A stretch of DNA of 64,000 bases from Hirschia baltica ATCC 49814 (GTDB lineage Bacteria; Pseudomonadota; Alphaproteobacteria; Caulobacterales; Hyphomonadaceae): assembly GCF_000023785.1 (NCBI RefSeq), contig NC_012982.1:248001-312000 (forward strand), in the 5' to 3' direction. Shown piece by piece: positions 36,021 to 45,600 of this stretch (position 1 is the first letter of the stretch; the number at the start of each line of letters is the position of its first letter). Below the pieces are notes generated by a model. That model saw only the letters and a program-made list of their open reading frames with translations, made no database searches and was not told the origin of the DNA. Made by a program: the position numbers and the translations under genes.

Positions 36021-37115
36021 ATGGCGCGTGCGTCTTTGCAAGTTGTGGAAAATAACGGAATGGATAAGCAAAAAGCCCTCGAAACGGCTCTTGGTCAGAT
36101 CGAACGTAATTTCGGTAAAGGCTCCATCATGCGGTTGGGCGATAACGCATCAATGGATGTTGAGGCGGTATCAACTGGTTCTCTCAGCTTGGATATTGCA
36201 CTAGGCATAGGTGGTCTGCCTAAAGGGCGCATTATTGAAATTTACGGACCTGAAAGTTCCGGTAAAACAACATTGGCGCTACATTGTATCGCGGAAGCTC
36301 AGAAAAATGGTGGCGTAGCTGCATTTGTTGATGCAGAGCATGCGCTTGACCCTATTTATGCAGGTAAGTTGGGTGTAGATCTTGGAGATCTTCTTGTGTC
36401 TCAGCCAGATACGGGTGAGCAATCTTTAGAAATTGCTGACACACTCGTGCGCTCTGGTGCTGTGGATGTGCTGGTTATTGACTCCGTGGCGGCTTTGACA
36501 CCACGCGCAGAGCTAGAAGGCGAAATGGGGGATAGTCTTCCAGGGCTTCAGGCACGTTTGATGAGCCAAGCTTTGCGTAAACTGACTGGATCTATTTCCA
36601 AATCTAAATGTATGGTCATTTTTATCAACCAAATCCGTATGAAGATTGGTGTGATGTTTGGGTCTCCTGAAACAACAACAGGCGGAAATGCGCTGAAATT
36701 TTATTCTTCAGTGCGTCTGGATATTCGCCGTATTGGTGCCTTGAAGGATCGCGATGAAGTTATTGGTAACCAGACGCGTGTCAAAGTCGTTAAGAATAAA
36801 GTCGCACCTCCATTCCGTCAGGTTGAGTTTGATATCATCTATGGTGAGGGTATATCTAAAACAGGTGAGTTGATTGATCTTGGCGTGAAGGCCGGCGTTG
36901 TTGATAAAGCAGGGTCTTGGTATTCATACGGATCAGAACGCATTGGTCAGGGGCGTGAAAACGCACGTACTTTCTTGAAAGCAAACCCATCAATTGCTGC
37001 TGAAATTGAAGAAAAAATCAGAGCTGATGCAGGTTTGATTTCTGAAGAAATGTTAGCAGCAGGCCAAGCAAATATTACAGATGAAGAAGATCCTGACGTA
37101 GCAGTAAACGAATAG
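36021..37115 (+). CDS. recA: Recombinase RecA
   Basis: RecA drives homologous recombination and LexA self-cleavage. The Walker A is GPESSGKTT, Walker [13 protein letters not shown], and the L2-region [15 protein letters not shown] is intact. The ATG at 36021 ([19 protein letters not shown]) has GGAG eleven bases upstream; the longer frame from 35928 adds 31 unrelated residues and is rejected. It encodes 364 residues. A LexA-like box precedes it. Confidence 0.98.
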   Translation: MARASLQVVENNGMDKQKALETALGQIERNFGKGSIMRLGDNASMDVEAVSTGSLSLDIALGIGGLPKGRIIEIYGPESSGKTTLALHCIAEAQKNGGVAAFVDAEHALDPIYAGKLGVDLGDLLVSQPDTGEQSLEIADTLVRSGAVDVLVIDSVAALTPRAELEGEMGDSLPGLQARLMSQALRKLTGSISKSKCMVIFINQIRMKIGVMFGSPETTTGGNALKFYSSVRLDIRRIGALKDRDEVIGNQTRVKVVKNKVAPPFRQVEFDIIYGEGISKTGELIDLGVKAGVVDKAGSWYSYGSERIGQGRENARTFLKANPSIAAEIEEKIRADAGLISEEMLAAGQANITDEEDPDVAVNE

Positions 37116-37131
37116 AGCAAGCTGAATTGGT

Positions 37132-37158
37132 AAAACCGCGTCGAAATACGTGGTTTTA
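37132..37158 (+). terminator. Weak terminator after recA
   Basis: AAAACCGCGT (37132-37141) pairs with ACGTGGTTTT (37148-37157) with one G-G mismatch and a 6-base loop. The T-run is short. It starts 17 bases after the recA stop. Confidence 0.55.
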
Positions 37159-37174
37159 TCAATTAGATTAAGCG

Positions 37175-37203
37175 TCATTTGGCCAAATCACTTGGCCAAA
37201 TGA
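37175..37203. repeat. 12-bp perfect palindrome between recA and alaS
   Basis: TCATTTGGCCAA (37175-37186) and TTGGCCAAATGA (37192-37203) are exact reverse complements with a 5-base spacer. TTGGCCAA is itself a palindrome, so the site is also two copies of one 8-bp box. A second inverted repeat, ATGACT-N6-AGTCAT (37259-37276), follows. No T-run, so an operator of alaS is possible. Confidence 0.5.
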
Positions 37204-37326
37204 TATCAGCACTATATATCGCGGTATGGAATTGATTTGCTCCGCTCTTTGAAAGCTCATGACTGACTCTAGTCATTTCTGAACATTGATAGCGGAGTGC
37301 CCACGCACGAAATAGGAATGCTCTAT

Positions 37327-40020
37327 ATGTCTGATACTACCGCAAGCTTTAAAGCCAATCCGTCCAATAGCGTAAACGGTGTGCGGTCTCAGTTTTTAGA
37401 GTATTTTAATTCCAATGGCCATGAAGTCGTTCAGTCTGCGCCTTTGGTGCCTCAAGGTGGTGATTCAACCCTCTTGTTCGTCAATGCCGGCATGGTTCCG
37501 TTTAAAAACTTGTTTACGGGTGCTGAAACACCGGCATTCTTGAAGGCGACGTCATCGCAAAAATGTGTGCGTGCAGGTGGTAAGCATAATGATCTTGACA
37601 ATGTCGGATATACAGCGCGTCACCATACTTTCTTTGAGATGCTTGGAAATTTCTCTTTTGGAGATTATTTTAAAGAGCAAGCGATTGTTCATGCTTGGAA
37701 TGTTGTTACGAAAGTATTCGGCCTTCCCGTCGACAAGCTCGTGGTCACAGTTTTCTCTGAAGATGATGAAGCGGCAATGCTTTGGAAAAAAATTGCTGGC
37801 CTTTCTGATGATAAGATAATTCGGATCTCTACCTCAGATAACTTCTGGTCCATGGGTGATACTGGCCCTTGCGGACCTTGTTCTGAGATTTTTTACGATC
37901 ATGGCCCAGATGTTTGGGGTGGCCCTCCTGGATCACCCGAAGAAGATGGCGACCGTTTCATTGAGATTTGGAATCTCGTGTTTATGCAATTTGATCAATC
38001 TAAAGATGGATCACGCGTAAGTTTGCCAAAGCCATCTATTGATACTGGGATGGGGTTAGAGCGGATAGCTGCCGTGTTGCAAGGTGTGCACAATAATTAT
38101 GAAATTGATTTATTTCAAAATTTGATTGCAGCTGAAGAAGATGTTTACGGTCTCAAGCAGTCTGAAAAAACTTTGGGTTCGCTACGTGTTATTTCCGATC
38201 ATTTGCGTTCTTCAGCATTTTTGATTGCAGACGGTGTGACGCCTTCAAATGAAGGGCGTGGATATGTATTGCGCCGTATTATGCGCCGTGCCATGCGTCA
38301 TGGTCATTTGCTTGGATCTAAAGAACCGCAAATGCACAAACTTGTGCCGGCGCTTGTTGCGGAAATGGGAGTGGCCTTTCCTGAACTTGGTCGTGCACAA
38401 GCCTCTATCGTGAGTACGCTTGAACAGGAAGAGGGACGCTTCCAACGCACTTTAGGGCGTGGACTTGCTCTCCTTGAAGATGCAACCTCTTCTATGGGGA
38501 AGGGAGATGTACTTCCCGGAGAAACAGCATTTAAACTTTATGATACTTTTGGTTTTCCAGTTGATCTGACGCAAGATGTTTTGCGGGCTAAAGGCATCGA
38601 AGTTGATGAAGTTGGCTTTGAAAAAGCAATGAAAGTTCAACGAGAAAGTTCACAAGCCAGCTGGCAGGGCGCTGCTGAAGGTGATGCTGTTAAAGTCTGG
38701 TTCCAGACGCGGGATGCACACGGAGCAACCGAATTTATAGGGTATAGTGAAGAAGCCTCTGAAGCTGAATTAAAAACAATCATCATTGATGGTGAATTGG
38801 CGACAACAGCGAATGAAGGCCAGAAAGCAGAGCTTGTTTTTGATAAAACACCATTTTATGGCGAATCTGGTGGTCAGGCTGGCGACCGTGGTGAAGTGCG
38901 TTTTGCTGGTGGAGCTGTTTTCCGTGTGCTTGATACACAAAAGCGCGCAGGCGATGTATTTTCTCACATTGGTGAGATGGTAACGGGCGATATCAAAGCA
39001 GGTGTGAAAGCCTTGTTAGAGGTTGATAGCGTGCGGCGTTCAAATATACGTTCAAATCACTCAGCCACGCACATTTTACATGCGGCATTGCGTAATAATC
39101 TTGGTGATCATGTAACCCAAAAAGGGTCGCTTGTTGAAGAAGATAAATTGCGTTTTGACTTTGCTCATTCAGGGACGCTCTCCCAAGTTGAGCTAGATAA
39201 AATTGAAGCAGAAGTGAACGCTGTCATTCGTCAAAATAGCGAAGTGTCCACAAAAGAAATGGCTCCAGATGCTGCGATTGAAGCGGGTGCAATGGCGCTT
39301 TTTGGTGAAAAATATGGAGATAGCGTCCGTGTGTTGGCTATGGGTGAGGCGCTTGAAGGTGGCGATAAAGCCTATTCTGTCGAGCTTTGCGGCGGAATTC
39401 ACGTAAGACGTACGGGTGATATTGCTGTGTTCGCAATTACGAGTGAGTCGGGTGTTTCTGCGGGTGTGCGCCGTATTGAAGCGGTGACTGGTGCTGCTGC
39501 GCTTGAGTATCTAAAAGGTAAGGTTGCAATTGCGCGGTCGATTGCGGATCAATTGAAGTCAACAATTGAAAAAGCGCCTGAGCGGGTCGCGGCTTTGCAA
39601 GATCAAAAGCGAGCCCTAGAAAATGAGCTTTCTGACGCGAAAAAGAAGCTTGCCATGGGAGCGAGTGCTGGCGGAGCGGCTGCTGGTCCAGAAGAGATCA
39701 ATGGTATCAAACTTTTGACGCGTGTGGCTGATGGTGTGCCGGCCAAAGATTTGCGTGGTTTGATTGATGATGCCAAGAAACAGCTTGGATCAGGTGTAAC
39801 TGTCTTTGTGGCAGTTAATGACGGCAAAGCTGCTGTTGCAACAGGTGTAACAGATGATTTGAAAGACAAGATCAGTGCTGTTGATCTTGTGAAAGTTGCT
39901 GCGGCAGCTGTTGGCGGTAAAGGCGGTGGTGGTCGCCCTGACATGGCGCAAGCAGGTGGCCCTGATGGTTCAAAAGCAAATGATGCTGTTGATGCAGTCC
40001 GCGCGTTTCTTAAAAGTTAG
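37327..40020 (+). CDS. alaS: Alanyl-tRNA synthetase
   Basis: This enzyme charges tRNA-Ala. The N-terminal catalytic domain has [20 protein letters not shown], the [13 protein letters not shown] segment and [17 protein letters not shown]. The editing domain has the zinc motif [12 protein letters not shown] and [12 protein letters not shown], and the C-terminal oligomerisation region ends in [16 protein letters not shown]. The ATG at 37327 is preceded by AGGA at nine bases; earlier in-frame ATGs at 37297 and 37318 lack this spacing. It has 897 residues. Its stop overlaps the stop of the convergent rsuA-like gene by four bases. Confidence 0.97.
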   Translation: MSDTTASFKANPSNSVNGVRSQFLEYFNSNGHEVVQSAPLVPQGGDSTLLFVNAGMVPFKNLFTGAETPAFLKATSSQKCVRAGGKHNDLDNVGYTARHHTFFEMLGNFSFGDYFKEQAIVHAWNVVTKVFGLPVDKLVVTVFSEDDEAAMLWKKIAGLSDDKIIRISTSDNFWSMGDTGPCGPCSEIFYDHGPDVWGGPPGSPEEDGDRFIEIWNLVFMQFDQSKDGSRVSLPKPSIDTGMGLERIAAVLQGVHNNYEIDLFQNLIAAEEDVYGLKQSEKTLGSLRVISDHLRSSAFLIADGVTPSNEGRGYVLRRIMRRAMRHGHLLGSKEPQMHKLVPALVAEMGVAFPELGRAQASIVSTLEQEEGRFQRTLGRGLALLEDATSSMGKGDVLPGETAFKLYDTFGFPVDLTQDVLRAKGIEVDEVGFEKAMKVQRESSQASWQGAAEGDAVKVWFQTRDAHGATEFIGYSEEASEAELKTIIIDGELATTANEGQKAELVFDKTPFYGESGGQAGDRGEVRFAGGAVFRVLDTQKRAGDVFSHIGEMVTGDIKAGVKALLEVDSVRRSNIRSNHSATHILHAALRNNLGDHVTQKGSLVEEDKLRFDFAHSGTLSQVELDKIEAEVNAVIRQNSEVSTKEMAPDAAIEAGAMALFGEKYGDSVRVLAMGEALEGGDKAYSVELCGGIHVRRTGDIAVFAITSESGVSAGVRRIEAVTGAAALEYLKGKVAIARSIADQLKSTIEKAPERVAALQDQKRALENELSDAKKKLAMGASAGGAAAGPEEINGIKLLTRVADGVPAKDLRGLIDDAKKQLGSGVTVFVAVNDGKAAVATGVTDDLKDKISAVDLVKVAAAAVGGKGGGGRPDMAQAGGPDGSKANDAVDAVRAFLKS

Positions 40021-40760
40021 TCGGTATTGAAAATGGCGCTAATGTCTGTTTCAGACATGATGCGCCATTGGCCCTGTTGTAAATCTTCTGGAAGTGTTAG
40101 TCCGCCAATGCTCTCGCGGTGGAGGGCATTTACGTGGTTTCCAACCGCAGCAAACATGCGGCGTACTTGGTGATATCTGCCCTCATGTAGCGTCAATATG
40201 GCTTCGCGTTTACCAAGCGCACTTAGTTCTGCAGGCAAAAGCGGCTTGGTTTCACTTTCCAACATTAATTCGCCGGCAGCAAAAATAGAATCTTCATCGC
40301 CATTTAAATCTCGATCAAGAATGACGTGATAGCGTTTTGGGGTTTGAGTTTTGGGGGATGAGACGCGGTGATTGAGTTGTCCGTCATCTGTTAGCAATAA
40401 AAGACCGGACGTTTCCTTATCTAATCTGCCAATTGGTGAAAGTAGCGGGTCGCGTTTATCCCATCTTGATGGAAAAAGTTCAGTTATTAATGTGCCGCTA
40501 TCTTTGCGACTGCATGTGACACCAGCAGGTTTGTTGAGCATCACGGCAAATCCGGGAAGCGGGTCAACAGGTTTGTCGTCAATCGTTAGTCTGTTTTGCA
40601 GATCTTCGTTTGGTGTGACTTTATCACTACCGCTTTTAAAACCTTTATCCCCCAATAAAATGCGTTGATATCGCGCTAAAGCATCTATTTCTTTGCGCGT
40701 GCCATAGCCCATATTTGAGAGAAGCTTGTCGAGCCTTACCGGCTTGGCATTTCCGCTCAT
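40017..40760 (-). CDS. 16S rRNA pseudouridine synthase, RsuA/RluB/RluE family
   Basis: The 247-residue enzyme has an N-terminal S4 RNA-binding domain ([21 protein letters not shown]) and a catalytic domain with the active-site motif [26 protein letters not shown] and [16 protein letters not shown] complete the family pattern. The small size and short N-terminal domain fit RsuA (16S U516) more than RluB, but this is inference. ATGA overlap couples it to the upstream methyltransferase. Confidence 0.9.
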   Translation of the reverse strand: MSGNAKPVRLDKLLSNMGYGTRKEIDALARYQRILLGDKGFKSGSDKVTPNEDLQNRLTIDDKPVDPLPGFAVMLNKPAGVTCSRKDSGTLITELFPSRWDKRDPLLSPIGRLDKETSGLLLLTDDGQLNHRVSSPKTQTPKRYHVILDRDLNGDEDSIFAAGELMLESETKPLLPAELSALGKREAILTLHEGRYHQVRRMFAAVGNHVNALHRESIGGLTLPEDLQQGQWRIMSETDISAIFNTD

Positions 40761-41683
40761 TTAATGGCCTCGATTACCTTAAAGCCATGTGAGTCTGCTT
40801 TGGGAGTGAAGGATTTGAAGTGTTCATTGATGGCGCGTTCATAGGGCAAATGGCGGTTCGCCACGAGCCAGCAAATGCCGCCCTTGCGAAGCATTGAGCT
40901 GGCGCGTGCCATAAAAGCTTTTCCCAAGCCATGATCTTCCTCACCAGCATCGTGGAATGGTGGGTTCATAACAATGAAATCGAGGTCGGTAATGTCTTTG
41001 GGGCCTTTGCGCGCATCTTGCCATAGGAATGAGATACGTTCATCAGACACATTACGGTGTGCCATTTCAATGGCGCGGCGATCAATGTCTATCAGGAGAA
41101 GTGATTTAACTGCCTCGGATTGCAGGACATGGTGAGAAAGCAGGCCAAGACCGCATCCAAGGTCAGCACCGCGACCGGACAATTCAGGCAAATGTTCCAT
41201 CAATAACAGCGAGCCGGGGTCAGGGCGATTCCATGAAAAAATGCCTGGTTGGCTCCATAGGCCGAGTTCTTCGTCAAGTTGGGGGCCATTTTCTTCAATT
41301 GCTTTGTGAACCTGTGAGAGATCAGCAGGCGGCGCGCATGAAGCGATTTTCTGGTGTTTTTTAGAATCTATACGAATATGTGTGCACCCAAGCAATTCCA
41401 GATCGGCTTTGAGACGCTGCCCGCCTTTTTTCTTGCCCGCAATGACGGAAATTTCACCGCTTGGTTTTAGAGCACGTAGGGCGTGAGCAAGGACGAAACG
41501 TCTTTCCTGTGTGCCTGCCGGCGCAGCTATGGCGAAATAATCAAGTGCAGCGTCCGGGCTTTCCGCTATATCAGCGCTTTCTGGAATGAGCGGTGAGCAT
41601 TGTTTCGCATCATCAGGAATTAAAACAAGTTCTTTGTCCGGTGTTCCATAAACGCCGGATAGTGTGGAAGTGTTGTTTGTCAT
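40757..41683 (-). CDS. RsmC-like rRNA (guanine-N2)-methyltransferase
   Basis: The 308-residue protein has a degenerate N-terminal half and a C-terminal SAM-dependent methyltransferase domain. Motif I is GADLGCGLGLLSHHVL and the catalytic NPPF motif is IVMNPPFHDAGEEDHGLG, typical of RsmC/RlmG enzymes that modify guanine N2 in rRNA. Translational coupling with the pseudouridine synthase forms a small rRNA-modification operon. The target base is not determinable here. Confidence 0.85.
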   Translation of the reverse strand: MTNNTSTLSGVYGTPDKELVLIPDDAKQCSPLIPESADIAESPDAALDYFAIAAPAGTQERRFVLAHALRALKPSGEISVIAGKKKGGQRLKADLELLGCTHIRIDSKKHQKIASCAPPADLSQVHKAIEENGPQLDEELGLWSQPGIFSWNRPDPGSLLLMEHLPELSGRGADLGCGLGLLSHHVLQSEAVKSLLLIDIDRRAIEMAHRNVSDERISFLWQDARKGPKDITDLDFIVMNPPFHDAGEEDHGLGKAFMARASSMLRKGGICWLVANRHLPYERAINEHFKSFTPKADSHGFKVIEAIK

Positions 41684-41704
41684 ATACTGTCTAAATTCAG
41701 TTAT

Positions 41705-42082
41705 TTAAGAGTAGTCGCAAATGCGCGCGATTAGATTGTTTTCGATTTCAAAAATCGTAGCACCACGAATTGCAACTTGATCGCCGGGTTTGACGCCGTC
41801 GCCAAGTTCGGCAAGTGCGGTGCCGGTAAAGACTGTTTCGGCCGCAACGCGGTCACCTTGCACAATTATAGAAGCTAAACGATGGGAACGATCTTTAAAG
41901 GCTGCCATTGTGCCAGAGAGCACTTCGCGTAGTTGAGTTTTTCCTTGTAATCTCATAGAGCCACGAGGGTTCATAACCGTTTCAAACAAAACATTGTCTG
42001 AGCAGCAGGCTAGTACGCCGTCAATGTCGTCTTGGTTGCTTAATGTGACGTAACGTTCAACTAGGTCTGCTATGTTAGTCAT
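41705..42082 (-). CDS. SnoaL-like / NTF2-fold protein
   Basis: From ATG 42082 (MTNIADLVERYVTLSNQDD) it encodes 125 residues; CAGGAG is placed nine bases upstream, so the longer frame from 42109 is rejected. The pattern (YVTLSNQDDIDGVLACCSDNV, then the beta-rich VAAETVFTGTA and GATIFEIENNLIARI) fits the NTF2/SnoaL fold. Many such proteins bind small ligands or are non-catalytic; the function is unknown. It is divergent from asd. Confidence 0.75.
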   Translation of the reverse strand: MTNIADLVERYVTLSNQDDIDGVLACCSDNVLFETVMNPRGSMRLQGKTQLREVLSGTMAAFKDRSHRLASIIVQGDRVAAETVFTGTALAELGDGVKPGDQVAIRGATIFEIENNLIARICDYS

Positions 42083-42224
42083 CTTAACTCCTGAAAAAAC
42101 TGTGTTCATTTTATATCACAGCGTATATCTTCTTCATATATAATACATCAACCTTTGCATATATGCTAAAAGTGCGCTAGATCGCCTCCTCTGTTACAAT
42201 TATAGTAGTCTATTGGAGACCCCC

Positions 42225-43286
42225 ATGGCTCTTCGTGTCGCCGTTTTAGGCGCAACCGGCAATGTCGGTCGCGAAATGATGAATATCCTTGATGAACGCA
42301 AATTTCCTGCGGACAGCGTTACTGCTGTTGCATCGCGTCGTTCTAAAGGTTCTGAAGTAAGCTATGGCGATAAGATTCTCAAATGTGTGGATATTGAACA
42401 AGTTGACTGGTCTCAGTTTGATTTGTGTTTGATGTCCGCTGGTGGATCTGTCGCCAAAGAATGGGCACCTAAGATTGCTAAGGCTGGCTGTATTGTGGTG
42501 GATAATTCATCGCATTTCCGCATGGACCCAGATGTGCCTTTGATCGTTCCTGAAGTGAATGCTGATGCAATTGAGGGTTATACAAAAAGAAATATTATCG
42601 CGAACCCGAACTGTTCAACAGCGCAACTGGTTGTGGCTTTAAAGCCATTGCACGATGCTGCTGGTATTGAGCGTGTTGTGGTATCAACTTACCAATCAGT
42701 TTCTGGTTCTGGTAAAGCTGGTATGGATGAACTTTGGAACCAAACCAAAGGCATATATGTCAATGATGCGCCGACACCTGACCAATACACGAAGCAAATC
42801 GCGTTTAACGTGATTCCGCATATTGATGTGTTTATGGAAGATGGTTTCACTAAAGAAGAGTGGAAAATGTCTTCTGAAACTAAGAAAATTCTTGATCCAA
42901 AAATCAAACTCACAGCAACTTGTGTACGTGTGCCAACGTTTGTCGGTCACGCTGAAGCTGTGAACATTGAGACATCCAAGCCATTATCTGCAAAAAAAGC
43001 ACGTGCTATTTTGAAAGAAGCTGACGGTATCGTTGTTGTAGATAGCCCAGAAGATGATGGTTACATCACACCTGTAGAATGTGTGGGTGAATGGGCAACA
43101 TTCATTTCTCGTATCCGTGAAGATGTGACTGTTGAAAATGGACTGGCTTTTTGGTGTGTTTCTGACAATTTACGCAAAGGTGCTGCACTGAATGCTGTTC
43201 AGATCGCGGAATTGCTGGTTGAGCGCGGCGCATTGAAACCAGACAGCTTGAAGCCTGGCGCTCTCAATGACGAGATAACTGCTTAA
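42225..43286 (+). CDS. asd: Aspartate-semialdehyde dehydrogenase
   Basis: This enzyme reduces aspartyl phosphate for lysine, threonine and methionine synthesis. The N-terminal VAVLGATGNVGREMM and the active-site Cys segment NPNCSTAQLVVALKPLHD are intact, with SYQSV-type STYQSVSGSGKAGMDEL. GGAG precedes ATG 42225 by eight bases; an in-frame TTG at 42213 is rejected. It has 353 residues. A strong terminator follows the gene. Confidence 0.96.
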   Translation: MALRVAVLGATGNVGREMMNILDERKFPADSVTAVASRRSKGSEVSYGDKILKCVDIEQVDWSQFDLCLMSAGGSVAKEWAPKIAKAGCIVVDNSSHFRMDPDVPLIVPEVNADAIEGYTKRNIIANPNCSTAQLVVALKPLHDAAGIERVVVSTYQSVSGSGKAGMDELWNQTKGIYVNDAPTPDQYTKQIAFNVIPHIDVFMEDGFTKEEWKMSSETKKILDPKIKLTATCVRVPTFVGHAEAVNIETSKPLSAKKARAILKEADGIVVVDSPEDDGYITPVECVGEWATFISRIREDVTVENGLAFWCVSDNLRKGAALNAVQIAELLVERGALKPDSLKPGALNDEITA

Positions 43287-43316
43287 ACCGATTTAATCAT
43301 TGCAGAATGGTTTGAG

Positions 43317-43344
43317 AGGCCGGGCAGAAATGTCCGGCCTTTTT
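43317..43344 (+). terminator. Rho-independent terminator of asd
   Basis: AGGCCGGGC (43317-43325) pairs with GTCCGGCCT (43332-43340), followed by TTTTT. It ends 58 bases after the asd stop and separates asd from the rarD genes. Confidence 0.9.
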
Positions 43345-43444
43345 GTATTTAATCACCCGGATGAATAATCAACATTACCAGTACGCAACTGGTCGAATTG
43401 TGGCTAGGGGCATATGTGCTCCTCTATGGATATGGGGAAAGAAG

Positions 43445-44359
43445 ATGAACACGAAACCCGCACAATTATCTGACAATGGATTTTTATATGCCCTCGGCTG
43501 TTATTTTCTTTGGGGAGGGCTGCCGCTTTATTTTAAAATTCTGGAAAAAGTTCCTGCTCTGGAAATGTTGAGCCATCGGATTTTATGGTCAGTCCCTACC
43601 GGCATTTTACTCGTGTTTTTTGCGGGTAAATTTGATGTCATTTATGCAGCTTTCAAGAATAAGAAAAATTTGTTCTGGCTCACGCTTTCTGGGATTCTTA
43701 TGGGAGCAAATTGGCTGATCTATATCTGGGCTGTTCAAAACGGACGTGTACTTGAGGGAAGTTTGGGATATTTTATCAACCCGCTTTTTAGCTTTGGTTT
43801 GGCCGCCATCTTTTTTGGAGAACGTTTCACTAAATTTCAGATCATCGCGATTTTGTTGGCAGCGGCGGGTGTATTGAACCAAGCACTTGTCGTTGGGCAA
43901 TTTCCATGGGTTGCGATTTCTCTGTGTGTGACTTTTGGGGTGTATGGTGCCATCCGAAAAAAAGTTCAAGTTGATAGTCGGGCTGGTTTTTTGTTCGAAG
44001 TCATTATCTTACTTCCGATAGCTTTAGCTTTTTTAACTTACGGGTGGTTAAACGGTCGGCCTTTTCTTGCGACTGATCCCACCGACAGCATATTGATAAC
44101 GCTTGCTGGTGTGGTCACTGCAGCTCCTTTAATAATGTTTGGTTTAGCAGCAAAACGGCTTCGTTTATCTTCACTGGCCATGATGCAATATATCGGTCCG
44201 ACAATTCAGTTTTGTGTGGGTATCTATCTTGGTGAGGCCTTTACACCTGAACATGCAATTACTTTTGGTTTCATATGGTTAGGCGTGATTTTGTTTTCTT
44301 TTGGTGCCTTACAAAATGAACGTCGTGCTAAAAAATTATTGGCCACCAAACCGACATAG
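43445..44359 (+). CDS. rarD: EamA family transporter RarD (copy 1)
   Basis: The 304-residue protein has ten membrane helices of the EamA drug/metabolite fold and the RarD-type start GFLYALGCYFLWGGLPLYFKIL. NWLIYIWAVQNGRVLEGSLGYFINPL and the later RLRLSSLAMMQYIGPTIQF (first in part) are shared with the next gene. The ATG at 43445 follows GGGGAAAG; the frame back to 43343 is rejected. Transport substrate is unknown; RarD is chloramphenicol-related in name only. Confidence 0.88.
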   Translation: MNTKPAQLSDNGFLYALGCYFLWGGLPLYFKILEKVPALEMLSHRILWSVPTGILLVFFAGKFDVIYAAFKNKKNLFWLTLSGILMGANWLIYIWAVQNGRVLEGSLGYFINPLFSFGLAAIFFGERFTKFQIIAILLAAAGVLNQALVVGQFPWVAISLCVTFGVYGAIRKKVQVDSRAGFLFEVIILLPIALAFLTYGWLNGRPFLATDPTDSILITLAGVVTAAPLIMFGLAAKRLRLSSLAMMQYIGPTIQFCVGIYLGEAFTPEHAITFGFIWLGVILFSFGALQNERRAKKLLATKPT

Positions 44360-44389
44360 ACTTAATGTTTTTTTCGAATAGAGGGTTTG

Positions 44390-45298
44390 ATGCGAAAATT
44401 TCAAGATGGAAATACCCCTGTTCAGGCTGGTCTAATATGTGCGTTGGGCGCATTTTTATTATGGGGGTTTTTGCCTCTATATTTTAAAATCCTTGAAAAC
44501 CTTCCTGCCTTGCACGTTCTGGCGGAGCGCATTGTCTGGTCTCTACCTGCGGGTATAGCACTCGTGTGGTTTGGACACAGAAGCTCAGAATTTCGCGCTG
44601 TGTTTCGTGCGCCCAAGCAGTTGGCATGGTTGTGTCTTTCTGCTGGGTTAATGGGATTAAACTGGTTGATTTTTATTTGGGCAGCGCAAAATGGCCATGT
44701 GCTAGAAGCGAGTCTTGGAGCTTTTATAACACCGCTTTTTAGCTTTTCCTTGGCGGCAGTGTTTTTTAAAGAACGCTTTTCGTTTTTGCAATTTATAGCT
44801 ATCTTTTTCACAACACTTGGTGTGCTGAATCAGGCGATATTTGTCGGGAAACTTCCGTGGATCGCGCTTTCTCTTTGTTTGTTGTTTGGCTCCTATGGGG
44901 CCATTCGCAAGAAACTTGTTGTGGATGGCCGAGTCGGATTTTTGCTTGAGGTATTGGTGCTTTTTCCGTTTGCGATGGCATTTCTGATTTATTCTTGGAT
45001 ACACGGAGCGCCATTAATCGCAGATACGGTTCGCGATTCCGCTCTTATTTCGCTGTCAGGAGTAGTGACAGCAGGGCCATTAATACTCTTCACAATGGCA
45101 GCCACGCGGTTACGATTATCGAGTTTGGCAGTCATGCAATATATTGCACCTTCGATTCAATTTTTGGTCGGATTGTTATTGGGAGAGCATTTCTCAATAT
45201 CCTATGCGGCCACTTTTATTTTTATTTGGATAGGTGTTGCATTGTATGCTGGCGCAGCATTGAGGCAAAATCGACAGGTGAAAAAAAATCCGCATTAA
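44390..45298 (+). CDS. EamA family transporter RarD (copy 2, tandem paralogue)
   Basis: This 302-residue protein matches the preceding one closely throughout: LWGFLPLYFKILENLPALHV, GLNWLIFIWAAQNGHVLEAS, LGVLNQAIFVGKLPWIALS and RLRLSSLAVMQYIAPSIQF. This indicates a tandem duplication. The ATG at 44390 has AGAGGG upstream; the TTG at 44387 is rejected. The copies have diverged in their ends and loops, so they may have different substrates. It is followed by a structured spacer. Confidence 0.88.
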   Translation: MRKFQDGNTPVQAGLICALGAFLLWGFLPLYFKILENLPALHVLAERIVWSLPAGIALVWFGHRSSEFRAVFRAPKQLAWLCLSAGLMGLNWLIFIWAAQNGHVLEASLGAFITPLFSFSLAAVFFKERFSFLQFIAIFFTTLGVLNQAIFVGKLPWIALSLCLLFGSYGAIRKKLVVDGRVGFLLEVLVLFPFAMAFLIYSWIHGAPLIADTVRDSALISLSGVVTAGPLILFTMAATRLRLSSLAVMQYIAPSIQFLVGLLLGEHFSISYAATFIFIWIGVALYAGAALRQNRQVKKNPH

Positions 45299-45600
45299 AA
45301 ACAAAAAAAATCCCCCGTGCCTCGCTATGCAAGGAGGGACGGGGGACAAAGAGTTACCATGAAGTTCGCTGCGGAGCGAATTCCCTTTATAGATTTCAAG
45401 TCCCGTGCCAGTTTTCGCGCTGTTGGGGAGTTGGAAATTGCGTGTTTTTGAGCGAAATAAACGTGTAAATCGAAATTTCCATACCAATTTGAAAAGAGGT
45501 GTCTCTAATCGGTACAGATTTAGCGTTTCCTCTAATTCACTTGCGCTCCAATGGCAGACTTCAAAGTCTGGTTCTAATTGGGAAGTTCAACAAAAGTGTT
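45299..45600. other. 302-base structured spacer
   Basis: No credible gene is seen. Besides the terminator at 45302-45346, it holds a hairpin TTCGCT-GCGG-AGCGAA (45365-45380), a TGGAAATT/AATTTCCA inverted repeat (about 45433-45480) and CAGACT-TCAA-AGTCTG (about 45553-45570). The minus strand may carry a small RNA between the hydrolase stop and the terminator, or this may be a repeat element; neither can be decided from one copy. Confidence 0.45.
45302..45346 (-). terminator. Strong minus-strand terminator
   Basis: TCCCCCGT (45311-45318) pairs with ACGGGGGA (45339-45346), and CCTC with GAGG further in. On the minus strand the stem is followed by eight T. It would end the serine hydrolase transcript, but lies about 255 bases past its stop. 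Confidence 0.8.

Noticed and set aside
45194-45487. A 97-residue minus-strand frame across the structured spacer
   Set aside because: It runs through a strong terminator hairpin and into the end of the second rarD gene, with no recognisable protein features.
45545-45600. A CAGACTTCAAAGTCTG hairpin resembling the anticodon arm of tRNA-Sec
   Set aside because: The loop does not have seven bases with a proper anticodon, and no acceptor, D or T arm pairs around it.
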